Source of the DNA: Methanobacteriota archaeon
GTDB taxonomy: Archaea; Halobacteriota; Halobacteria; Halobacteriales; Halalkalicoccaceae
Reading direction: 5' to 3'
Assembly: GCA_022561895.1 (NCBI GenBank)
Contig: JADFQH010000231.1
Coordinates: 1-5,109 of the forward strand
DNA: 5,109 bases
Positions 1 to 5,026 of this stretch are shown one piece after another (within the stretch, counting starts at the first letter, position 1; each line of letters starts with the position of its first letter). The translations under genes and the position numbers were made by a program. Below the pieces are notes generated by a model. The model was not told where the DNA came from. It searched no databases and was given only the letters and a program-made list of their open reading frames with translations.

Positions 1-38
1 GGCGTTGGTTTGAAGCGCGCGCGACGGCGAACAGCTGA
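1..38 (+). CDS. Possible 3' end of a + strand gene (fragment)
   Basis: One + strand frame stays open from the left edge and stops with TGA at 36-38, giving the C-terminal peptide RWFEARATANS. Eight of its eleven codons end in G or C, which fits the coding style of the window. It would end directly against the stop codon of the ATPase gene on the other strand, a tail-to-tail arrangement. Eleven codons are too few to identify a family, and the region could equally be a short noncoding spacer. The other two + strand frames give a stop at 11-13 or run on antisense to the ATPase gene. Confidence 0.3.
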   Translation, partial: RWFEARATANS

Positions 39-1139
39 TCAGTCGAGACACGCGGCGACGAGTTCGAGCATGCGCTCCCCTCGAACTTCGTCGGCAAACA
101 GCGGCACACGTTTGACATCGTGGCCCCGGAAGAGTTCTTGCGAACGGGTGAGCGCACCCTGTTGAACCTTCCACCGGCGCTTACAGAACTCACAGTTCTC
201 GGTGTCCGGCGAGACGAAATCCTCGGAATCGCCGCCGGCGACGTCCGCGAAATCCTCCATCACGCGGTTGACGACGACCGTCGAAACGGGGATCTCGAAC
301 TCCTCTAACCGGGCGAGCAGGCGTTTCGACTCGACGACGCTCATCTCCTCGGGGACCATCACGATTCGGAAATCGGTTTTCGTGGGATCTCGGAGCGTGG
401 CTCTGAGATGTTCGATCCGCTCGCGGAGTTCGTCCAGATCGGCGATCCCCGCTTCGGGGGACTGCCCGCCCCCGAACATCCCCTTCATCTCGCCGACCAT
501 CCCCTGCATCCGTTGGCGGAACTGGAGCAGTCGACCGACCATCGAGTCCATCACCTCGGGGAGTTCGAGCAGTCGAAGCGTGTGGCCCGTCGGCGCGGTG
601 TCGATCACGACGCGGTCGAACCGGTCGTCGTCGAGATACTGAAGGAGCTGACGCATCGCCGCCGCCTCGTCCGCGCCGGGCATCGACCCGCCCGAGAGGA
701 GATCGCCGAGTCCGCCCTCGCCCGCCTCGCTTTCATCGCCCATTCCTTCGCCACCCATCCCCTCATCTCCCATCCCGCTACCGCCGAACATTCCTTCGAA
801 CCCCCCTAACGGGTTCTCGCCGCCGAGCATCCCTTCGTCCGTCGCTTCATCGGGATCGATCTCGGCGGCAAAGAGGGGAATATCCTCGCGGATCCGCGCT
901 GGCTCGCTTGGAATCGGGGTTTCGAACGTGTCCGAAAGCGAGTGGGCAGGGTCGGTCGAAACGACTAATGTGCGCGTTCCGTCAGCGGCGCTCGCGAGTG
1001 CGGTCGCAGCGGCCATCGTCGTTTTGCCGACGCCGCCTTTCCCCCCGTAGAGGACGTAGTCGGGGGCTTCGATCCCCGAGGGGACGGAGACCTCCACGTC
1101 CTCGATCTCCTCGACAGGTTCGACATCGAGTTCGGCCAT
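39..1139 (-). CDS. Get3/ArsA-family P-loop ATPase (TRC40-like)
   Basis: A 366-residue cytosolic ATPase of the Get3/ArsA branch of SIMIBI NTPases. Seen: deviant Walker A GGKGGVGKT (32-40), switch I STDPAHSLSD (61-70; D63 matches the catalytic Asp of Get3), switch II DTAPTGHTLRLL (180-191), nucleotide-base Asn in VVVNRV (288-293), a CxxC at 316/319 like the zinc-bridged dimer interface of Get3, and VPLFADEVRG near 345-354. Residues 193-225 are rich in Met, Leu and Phe, as in the client-binding helices that hold hydrophobic tail anchors. A second Gly/Met/Asp/Glu-rich insert covers about 103-155. The only cysteines are 316, 319 and 364, so the arsenite-binding Cys set of bacterial ArsA is absent, and there is one ATPase domain, not two. 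Family knowledge plus these residues favour membrane-protein targeting over arsenite export. The start is secure: no in-frame ATG or GTG exists back to the upstream stop at 1251-1253. No Shine-Dalgarno is visible. The acidic N-terminal tail (1-25) is typical of haloarchaea. Confidence 0.93.
   Translation of the reverse strand: MAELDVEPVEEIEDVEVSVPSGIEAPDYVLYGGKGGVGKTTMAAATALASAADGTRTLVVSTDPAHSLSDTFETPIPSEPARIREDIPLFAAEIDPDEATDEGMLGGENPLGGFEGMFGGSGMGDEGMGGEGMGDESEAGEGGLGDLLSGGSMPGADEAAAMRQLLQYLDDDRFDRVVIDTAPTGHTLRLLELPEVMDSMVGRLLQFRQRMQGMVGEMKGMFGGGQSPEAGIADLDELRERIEHLRATLRDPTKTDFRIVMVPEEMSVVESKRLLARLEEFEIPVSTVVVNRVMEDFADVAGGDSEDFVSPDTENCEFCKRRWKVQQGALTRSQELFRGHDVKRVPLFADEVRGERMLELVAACLD
732..776 (-). 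repeat. Three 15-bp tandem repeats coding GMG(D/G)E units
   Basis: Within the ATPase gene, residues 122-136 read GMGDE, GMGGE, GMGDE, encoded by three imperfect consecutive 15-bp units. The units share the core CCCAT on the + strand and differ at a few positions, which indicates unit duplication followed by drift. The repeat sits between the switch I and switch II halves of the nucleotide-binding domain, in the middle of a longer Gly/Met-rich insert (about residues 103-155). Confidence 0.8.
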
Positions 1140-1228
1140 ACCCGCTGTTCTTTGTCGAACGCCCTGTACCCGTCGGTCCCGGCTCAGTGATCTTCCAGCG
1201 ATAGTCTTCGGGATCCGGAATCCTGTTG

Positions 1229-1236
1229 TAATTATT
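1229..1236 (-). promoter_or_regulatory. Possible TATA-like box for the Get3-like ATPase gene
   Basis: On the - strand this reads AATAATTA, the only clearly AT-rich octamer between the ATPase start and the neighbouring + strand promoter. Initiation about 25 nt downstream would leave a leader of roughly 65 nt, longer than usual for haloarchaea. No TATA-like sequence lies at the leaderless distance from the ATG, so the assignment is by elimination. Confidence 0.25.
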
Positions 1237-1339
1237 CGATAGTAGACAGCTCATTTCAGTACGTCTGGAACGAAGCGTATGGGTGTAGCACCTATTTCTG
1301 ACGGTTCAGTTGCTCGGAAAATGATACTCAACATACGTC

Positions 1340-1345
1340 TTTAAG
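1340..1345 (+). promoter_or_regulatory. TATA box for the MDR oxidoreductase gene
   Basis: TTTAAG is a good match to the haloarchaeal TATA box and stands out in its surroundings. Transcription would start near 1368-1370, giving a leader of about 40 nt before the ATG at 1409. The predicted leader holds the inverted repeat listed separately and has no clear Shine-Dalgarno. The rest of the 1140-1408 divergent region shows nothing else I can name. Confidence 0.5.
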
Positions 1346-1368
1346 CCGTTACGGGGCGTACTCATACG

Positions 1369-1399
1369 CGATTCTCGGTCGCCAAACGACCAGTGATCG
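1369..1399 (+). promoter_or_regulatory. Inverted repeat in the predicted leader of the MDR gene
   Basis: Core arms GGTCG (1377-1381) and CGACC (1387-1391) pair perfectly around a CCAAA loop. Outer arms CGAT (1369-1372) and ATCG (1396-1399) pair across a symmetric 4x4 internal mismatch. The structure begins about where transcription should start from the TATA box at 1340 and ends 9 nt before the ATG. It could be an RNA hairpin affecting translation or a repressor operator; chance is also possible given the short arms. Confidence 0.3.
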
Positions 1400-1408
1400 A
1401 AGCGACAG

Positions 1409-2431
1409 ATGGCGATACACAGACGACAGCCGGAGGAAACGTCGGATGAGTGGCAACCCGAGAGAACGACGACGAAAGCGGTGGTCTACCCGAACTACGG
1501 ATCATCGGATGTCGTTCGGACTACGGAGGTCGAAAAACCCACTCCCGGCGACGATGAACTACTGATACGAGTACATGAAACGGTCGTGACCCAAGCGGAC
1601 ATGCACTTTCGGACGGGCACGCCATTGGTCGCGAGACTTTTCGCTGGGATCCGCAGACCCAAAAAGCGACCGGGCGGTGAGTTCGCCGGAGGGATCGAAG
1701 CAGTTGGGAAGGACGTCACCCTGTTCGAGACGGGAGACCGTGTGTTCGGCTCTACCGTGCCCGGTATGGGTGGGCATGCCGAGTACGTCTGTCTGCCCGA
1801 AGACGGTGTGATCGCCACAATACCGGCGGGCATGACCGACGAGGACACAGCGGGCGTCTGTGATGGAGGCTTGACGGCGCTGTATTTCCTCAGAGACAAG
1901 GCGAACATCCAACGCGGACAACGCGTCCTGATCAACGGCGCGTCCGGTTCGGTCGGTTCGTATGCGGTCCAGCTAGCGGACTACTTCGGGGCGCACGTGA
2001 CGGGTGTATGCAGCACCGCAAACGTCGAGTTGGTCCGGTCGCTGGGTGCCGACGAGGTCATCGATTACACTGAAGCGGAGTTCACCGAACGTGCCGAGAC
2101 CTACGACATCGTGTTCGACGCGGTCGGAAAGAGTTCCTTCTCGCGGTGCAAGCGGGTGTTAGCCCCGAAGGGAGTCTATCTCACGACGGTCGCTTCGCCG
2201 ACTGTCCTCCTTCAGATGACATGGACTATGCGCCGTGGCAAGCGGGCGATCTTCGCCGCCGCGGGTCTACACCAACGTACAGATGACCTGCTCTTTCTCA
2301 GAGAGCGTATCGAGACGGGGGAGATAACAGCGGTCGTCGATAGACGCTACCCCTTCGAGGAGATCGCCGAGGCGCACAGATACGTCGAGGGAGAACACAA
2401 AAAGGGAGCCGTCGTCATAGCGCTTGAATAG
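1409..2431 (+). CDS. Zinc-independent MDR oxidoreductase (NADPH:quinone reductase-like)
   Basis: A 340-residue NAD(P)-dependent dehydrogenase of the medium-chain (MDR) superfamily, quinone-oxidoreductase/zeta-crystallin-like branch. The N-terminal GroES-like domain (about 23-140) carries RPGGEFAGGIEAVG (87-100), GDRVFG (109-114) and a GGHAEYV segment (121-127). The Rossmann fold follows with the dinucleotide loop GASGSVG (177-183) and then CST (201-203), LGADEVIDY (212-220) and a typical C-terminal ITAVVDRRYPFEEI. The Cys ligand of zinc alcohol dehydrogenases is replaced (VVTQAD, 59-64) and there is no four-Cys structural zinc loop, so the enzyme should not need zinc. Ser202-Thr203 after the second Rossmann strand hints at NADPH, but the usual following Lys/Arg is Ala204. 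The substrate cannot be told. A 22-residue polar N-terminal extension precedes the fold; no later Met is suitable, so this ATG is kept. The gene uses eight AGA and five ATA codons, noticeably more than the adjacent ATPase gene. Confidence 0.92.
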   Translation: MAIHRRQPEETSDEWQPERTTTKAVVYPNYGSSDVVRTTEVEKPTPGDDELLIRVHETVVTQADMHFRTGTPLVARLFAGIRRPKKRPGGEFAGGIEAVGKDVTLFETGDRVFGSTVPGMGGHAEYVCLPEDGVIATIPAGMTDEDTAGVCDGGLTALYFLRDKANIQRGQRVLINGASGSVGSYAVQLADYFGAHVTGVCSTANVELVRSLGADEVIDYTEAEFTERAETYDIVFDAVGKSSFSRCKRVLAPKGVYLTTVASPTVLLQMTWTMRRGKRAIFAAAGLHQRTDDLLFLRERIETGEITAVVDRRYPFEEIAEAHRYVEGEHKKGAVVIALE

Positions 2432-2458
2432 TCTACCCCGGTAGCGTGACGTGATACG

Positions 2459-2482
2459 AAAACTCCTTCTCAAGCGAAAAAA
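2459..2482 (-). terminator. Weak T-tract terminator for the aminotransferase transcript
   Basis: Read on the - strand, a T6 run falls in the last codons of the aminotransferase (2477-2482) and a T4 run follows the stop (2459-2462). Archaeal RNA polymerase terminates at T-tracts without needing a hairpin, and these are the only such runs near the gene end. Both are short, and the first is also constrained by two Phe codons. Confidence 0.25.
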
Positions 2483-3570
2483 TCCGAAAGGCGATCCGCA
2501 GCCTCCTCCGCACGCGGCGTCACCAGCGCGAAACGGAGCCAGTCAGCGCGCGACGAGCCGAACGCCTCGCCGGGCATACCTGCCACTCCAGCCTCGTCGA
2601 TCAGGCGTTCGACGTTGTCGAGCGTGCCCGGAAACCCGTCGAATCGCGCAAGGACATAGAAGGCTCCATCGGGGCGGGTGTAGCGCGCTCCGGCCGCATC
2701 GAGCGCCTCGGTGAAAGCGTCGATCCGCTCTCTGAGCATCGCGCGATTCGCTTCGTAGTACTCCGGACCCGTCTCACGAAGCGCCTTCAAAACGGCGTAC
2801 TGGGCGGGCCGCGACCCAGTGACGTTGACGAGCATGTGACGCGTCCGTGCGGGTTCTGCGAGTTCGGGCGGCAAAACAGCGTAGCCGACCCGAAATCCCG
2901 TGATCGCCATCGACTTCGAGAAGCCGCTCGTGACCGCTCTGTGGGGCGAATCGACCGATAGCGCGCTCGAAAACCGCCCCGAGTAATCGAAGTGGTCGTA
3001 GACCTCGTCGCTTACGAGAATCGCATCGAACTCTTCTACGATCCCGACGAGTTTTTCTACTGTTTTCTCGCCGTAAACCGCCCCCGTCGGGTTGTTCGGT
3101 GAGTTGACGACAACGGCGGCGGTGTCGCTGCTCGCGCGCTCGCGGACCGCGGCGGCGTCGAGTCGGCCGTCCTCCTCGGCAGGGACGTACACGGGCTCGC
3201 CGCCCAACATCTGAATCTTGCCTGGGTAGTAGGGATAGACCGGATCGGTGAGGATCACCTCGGTTCCGGCGTCCCGATCCAGCGCTTCCGCCATCGCCAG
3301 ATAGTTTGCCTCGCCCGCGCCGTTCGTGACGATCACAGATTCGAGAGAAACGTTCCTCCGAGAAGCGATCTCCTCGCGGAGTTCCAGAAGGCCGTCGCTC
3401 GGGGGGTACTGGAACCGCTCGACCGGAAGCTCCGCGTACTCGCAAAGCCCGTCTCTGAGCGCCTCGGGCGGCTCCCAGTCGGGGTTGCCGCTGACCATGT
3501 CGATCACATCCCGGTCGGCTGCCTCGGCGTACTGCATCACCTGAAAGAAGAGAGGTTTCTCGTAGTCCAT
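2470..3570 (-). CDS. Class I/II PLP-dependent aminotransferase
   Basis: A 366-residue fold-type I PLP aminotransferase, expected to be a cytosolic homodimer moving an amino group between an amino acid and a 2-oxo acid. Seen: MVSGNPDWEPP (25-35), the substrate-binding region near the N-terminus; FQYPPSDGLLELR (53-65); TNGAGEAN (82-89), which contacts the PLP phosphate; DPVYPYYPG (109-117), with an aromatic to stack on the cofactor; SPNNPTG (157-163) with the conserved Asn160; SDEVYD (187-192) with D188 for the pyridine nitrogen; SGFSKSMAITGFRVGY (215-230) with Schiff-base Lys219 and Arg227; and R346 in WLRFAL, the expected alpha-carboxylate Arg. The length is slightly short of the usual 380-400. 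The substrate (aspartate, alanine/valine or aromatic) cannot be assigned from these motifs. The ATG at 3568-3570 is preferred to the next Met (residue 12) because residues 1-11 (MDYEKPLFFQV) look like part of the fold's N-terminal arm. Confidence 0.94.
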   Translation of the reverse strand: MDYEKPLFFQVMQYAEAADRDVIDMVSGNPDWEPPEALRDGLCEYAELPVERFQYPPSDGLLELREEIASRRNVSLESVIVTNGAGEANYLAMAEALDRDAGTEVILTDPVYPYYPGKIQMLGGEPVYVPAEEDGRLDAAAVRERASSDTAAVVVNSPNNPTGAVYGEKTVEKLVGIVEEFDAILVSDEVYDHFDYSGRFSSALSVDSPHRAVTSGFSKSMAITGFRVGYAVLPPELAEPARTRHMLVNVTGSRPAQYAVLKALRETGPEYYEANRAMLRERIDAFTEALDAAGARYTRPDGAFYVLARFDGFPGTLDNVERLIDEAGVAGMPGEAFGSSRADWLRFALVTPRAEEAADRLSDFFA

Positions 3571-3575
3571 ATCCC

Positions 3576-3591
3576 TGCTCGGAACCGAGCA
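3576..3591. promoter_or_regulatory. 16-bp inverted repeat just upstream of the aminotransferase start
   Basis: TGCTCGG-AA-CCGAGCA: two perfect 7-bp arms with a 2-bp centre, ending 5 bp before the aminotransferase ATG and about 55 bp before the divergent NTF2-like gene. If the - strand uses the TATA-like element at 3613-3622, transcription would start at the edge of the repeat. It fits the size and symmetry of an operator for a dimeric (for example Lrp/AsnC- or TrmB-type) regulator, though no regulator gene is in view; the 2-nt centre makes a stable RNA hairpin less natural. Confidence 0.45.
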
Positions 3592-3612
3592 AGCCTCGTT
3601 CTTTCGAACTCC

Positions 3613-3622
3613 CCATAGTTAT
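3613..3622. promoter_or_regulatory. Near-palindromic TATA-like element between divergent genes
   Basis: CATAGTTATG lies 25-34 nt ahead of the NTF2-like ATG at 3647, the right distance for a leaderless haloarchaeal transcript on the + strand. Its reverse complement, CATAACTATG, is nearly the same, so it could also place a - strand start near 3591 for the aminotransferase. It is the most AT-rich stretch of the 76-bp divergent region but matches the TATA consensus only moderately. Confidence 0.35.
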
Positions 3623-3646
3623 GCCCTACCTCGTTCTATTCCTACT

Positions 3647-4000
3647 ATGAGCGCAGACGAGGAAGCAATCCGAGAGTACTACGAATACGTCGACAGCGAG
3701 GCCTACGACGACCTATTCTCGCTCTTCGCCGAAGACATCATCTACCACCGCCCCGGTCAGGACCCCATCGAGGGAATGGAGCAGTTTCAAACGTTTTATC
3801 ACGAGATCCGGCCGATCGAACGCGGTTCGCACACCGTCGCGGAGCTCGTTATCGACGATGAAACGATCGCCGTACGGGGGCGATTCTCGGGCATTCTCGA
3901 CGGAACGCAGGTCGAGTTCGGATTTTCCGATTTCCACCGATTCAACAGCGAGGGACTGGTCGAAGAGCGCTGGAGCTACACGGATACGGGTCGAGTGTGA
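3647..4000 (+). CDS. NTF2/SnoaL-fold protein of unknown function
   Basis: A 117-residue soluble protein with the pattern of the NTF2-like superfamily: two N-terminal helices (EEAIREYYEYVDSEAYDDLFSLF, about 5-27, spanning the usual helix-turn-helix), then DIIYHRPG (30-37), an EGMEQFQTFYHEIR helix (42-55), and alternating beta strands ending in ERWSYTD (107-113). Members act as small hydrolases, isomerases or binding proteins, and the family alone does not give a substrate. Possible polar pocket residues are Tyr33, His34, Arg35, His52, His97 and Trp109. Composition is extreme: 27 acidic residues, 9 Arg, no Lys and no Cys, as expected for a salt-adapted cytosolic protein. The ATG has no Shine-Dalgarno, consistent with a leaderless message from the box at 3613-3622. 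Its TGA overlaps the GTG of the next gene, so the two are co-transcribed and probably translationally coupled. The residue count is normal for the fold, so nothing suggests truncation. Confidence 0.85.
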   Translation: MSADEEAIREYYEYVDSEAYDDLFSLFAEDIIYHRPGQDPIEGMEQFQTFYHEIRPIERGSHTVAELVIDDETIAVRGRFSGILDGTQVEFGFSDFHRFNSEGLVEERWSYTDTGRV

Positions 4001-4500
4001 GCGAACGGATCGAAAAGCGGGTCGGCGAGGCGCTGCGCGAGAGTGGGGCGACGGTCGCCACCGCCGAGTCCTGTACCGGTGGACTCGTCTGCTCGCTTTT
4101 GACTGATATACCGGGATCGAGCGACTACGTCGATCGGGGCTTTGTCACCTACGCCTACGACGCCAAACGTATTATGCTGGGCGTGAGTCGGGAAGCGCTC
4201 GACGAACACGGTGCAGTGAGCGAACCGGTGGCCCGCGAAATGGCTCGTGGCGCACGCGACGTCGCCGACGTGACGTGGGGCGTTTCGACCACTGGGATCG
4301 CCGGACCCGACGGCGGAACCGAGGACAAGCCCGTCGGAACGGTCTTCATCGGGATCGCATACGCCGCGCCATGGGGGTCGGGCGATTCCCGCGTAACCGT
4401 CACTCGATACGAGTTCGATGGGGAGAGAACTGAGATCAAAGGGAAAATCGCTCGGCAGGCCCTTTCCGATCTCCTCGGGGAACTCCGGCGTCTGACGTAA
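3997..4500 (+). CDS. CinA C-terminal domain / PncC-type nicotinamide-nucleotide amidase
   Basis: A 167-residue stand-alone CinA C-terminal domain protein, the normal size for PncC. Proteins of this family deamidate NMN to nicotinic acid mononucleotide, feeding NMN back into NAD synthesis. Seen: TAESCTGG (22-29) with the nucleophile Ser25, PGSSDYVDRGFVTYAYDAK (39-57) with Tyr52 and Lys57 aligned with the conserved VTYSNxAK segment of E. coli PncC, MLGV (60-63), EHGAVSEPVAREMARGA (70-86), and the signature TTGIAGPDGGTEDKPVGTVFIG (98-119). The N-terminal molybdopterin-binding-like domain of full CinA is absent, as in other single-domain forms. The start is GTG at 3997-3999, overlapping the upstream TGA by the sequence GTGA; the first internal Met is residue 60, beyond the catalytic Ser, so no other start is reasonable. 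No Shine-Dalgarno is evident, so translation probably depends on termination of the upstream gene. Family call is near certain; the exact activity is inferred. Confidence 0.93.
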   Translation: MSERIEKRVGEALRESGATVATAESCTGGLVCSLLTDIPGSSDYVDRGFVTYAYDAKRIMLGVSREALDEHGAVSEPVAREMARGARDVADVTWGVSTTGIAGPDGGTEDKPVGTVFIGIAYAAPWGSGDSRVTVTRYEFDGERTEIKGKIARQALSDLLGELRRLT

Positions 4501-4502
4501 CC

Positions 4503-4509
4503 TTATTAT
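4503..4509 (+). promoter_or_regulatory. TATA box for the membrane hydrolase gene (leaderless)
   Basis: TTATTAT is centred 28 nt ahead of the ATG at 4534, the spacing expected when transcription starts at the start codon itself. It begins just after the pncC-like stop codon. This suggests the membrane hydrolase has its own promoter, although read-through from the upstream pair across a 33-bp gap is also possible. Confidence 0.5.
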
Positions 4510-4533
4510 CCACTCATGACAAATATTGGATAG

Positions 4534-5022
4534 ATGAACAAACGCGGGCACGTGCTGAACGCGGTGTTTCTCGCCATCGGTCTCGGGTATATCGTCAAGC
4601 CCTCGGGCGATATCGAGACGTTCGTGACGATCGCGGAGATCTTCGTTCCGATCGTTCTCGGTGCGCTCTTTCCCGACGTTGACACCGCATTCGGAAGACA
4701 CCGAAAAACCCTGCACAATCTGCCGGTGCTCCTGATCTTTCTCGCCTACCCCATCTACTTCGCCAACCTCCAGTGGGTCTGGGTCGGCGTCCTCAGTCAC
4801 TACATCCTCGACGTGTTAGGGAGCAAGCGCGGGATTGCGCTCTTCTATCCGTTCTGGAGCCGGGAGTTCGGCCTTCCACTCGGAGTCCCGGTACGAAGTC
4901 GGTGGTCCTCGCTTGTGATGGTTCTCGTCACCGTTTTTGAACTCGCGCTTGCCGCTGCGATACTCTACTGGCTTCCAACCGAGACGGCCACTAGTGCGCT
5001 TTCGCTGCTTGGCGCACGGTAG
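4534..5022 (+). CDS. YdjM/DUF457-type membrane metal-dependent hydrolase
   Basis: A 162-residue integral membrane protein of the YdjM/DUF457 family, annotated as predicted membrane-bound metal-dependent hydrolases; no substrate is firmly established. The conserved polar residues are visible: His6 in the N-terminal KRGH, Asp48 and Asp50 in FPDVD (46-50), His56-Arg57 and His61 in GRHRKTLHN (54-62), and His89/Asp93 in SHYILD (88-93). These His/Asp pairs lie at or near membrane segment ends and are the likely metal ligands. Hydrophobic segments fall near 7-21, 33-46, 63-77, 80-96 and 127-147; there is no cleavable signal peptide. A bulky aromatic and Arg-rich loop (104-124) precedes the last segment. 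The chosen ATG directly follows an in-frame TAG at 4531-4533 and gives the His6 motif at the expected N-terminal position. It converges on the next - strand gene with only 4 bp between stop codons. Confidence 0.88.
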   Translation: MNKRGHVLNAVFLAIGLGYIVKPSGDIETFVTIAEIFVPIVLGALFPDVDTAFGRHRKTLHNLPVLLIFLAYPIYFANLQWVWVGVLSHYILDVLGSKRGIALFYPFWSREFGLPLGVPVRSRWSSLVMVLVTVFELALAAAILYWLPTETATSALSLLGAR

Positions 5023-5026
5023 CGGG

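Noticed and set aside
202..809. Two + strand open frames opposite the Get3-like ATPase.
   Set aside because: They are antisense shadows with low-complexity Ser/Arg- or His/Pro-rich translations; the ATPase motifs on the other strand explain the open frames.
39..1139. An arsenic resistance operon around the ATPase.
   Set aside because: No arsenite permease, ArsR, ArsD or arsenate reductase is present, and the arsenite-binding cysteines are missing.
1260..1340. Direct repeat TACGTCT at 1260-1266 and 1334-1340 in the divergent promoter region.
   Set aside because: A 7-mer seen twice at 74-bp spacing is weak, and the second copy merges into the TATA box without other flanking similarity.
2433..2444. 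Small inverted repeat CTACC-CC-GGTAG after the oxidoreductase stop, considered as a terminator hairpin.
   Set aside because: The loop would be only 2 nt, or the stem only 4 bp, and no T-tract follows, so chance is the simpler explanation.
2774..3616. A 280-codon - strand frame overlapping the aminotransferase.
   Set aside because: It is the shifted frame of the aminotransferase, giving an Arg-rich product with no recognisable fold. The true frame has all the PLP motifs.
3976..4800. A 274-codon open frame on the - strand opposite the PncC-like and membrane hydrolase genes.
   Set aside because: It runs antisense across two genes with clear family motifs and across the intergenic promoter. Its composition is the charged, motif-free type seen in antisense frames of GC-rich DNA.
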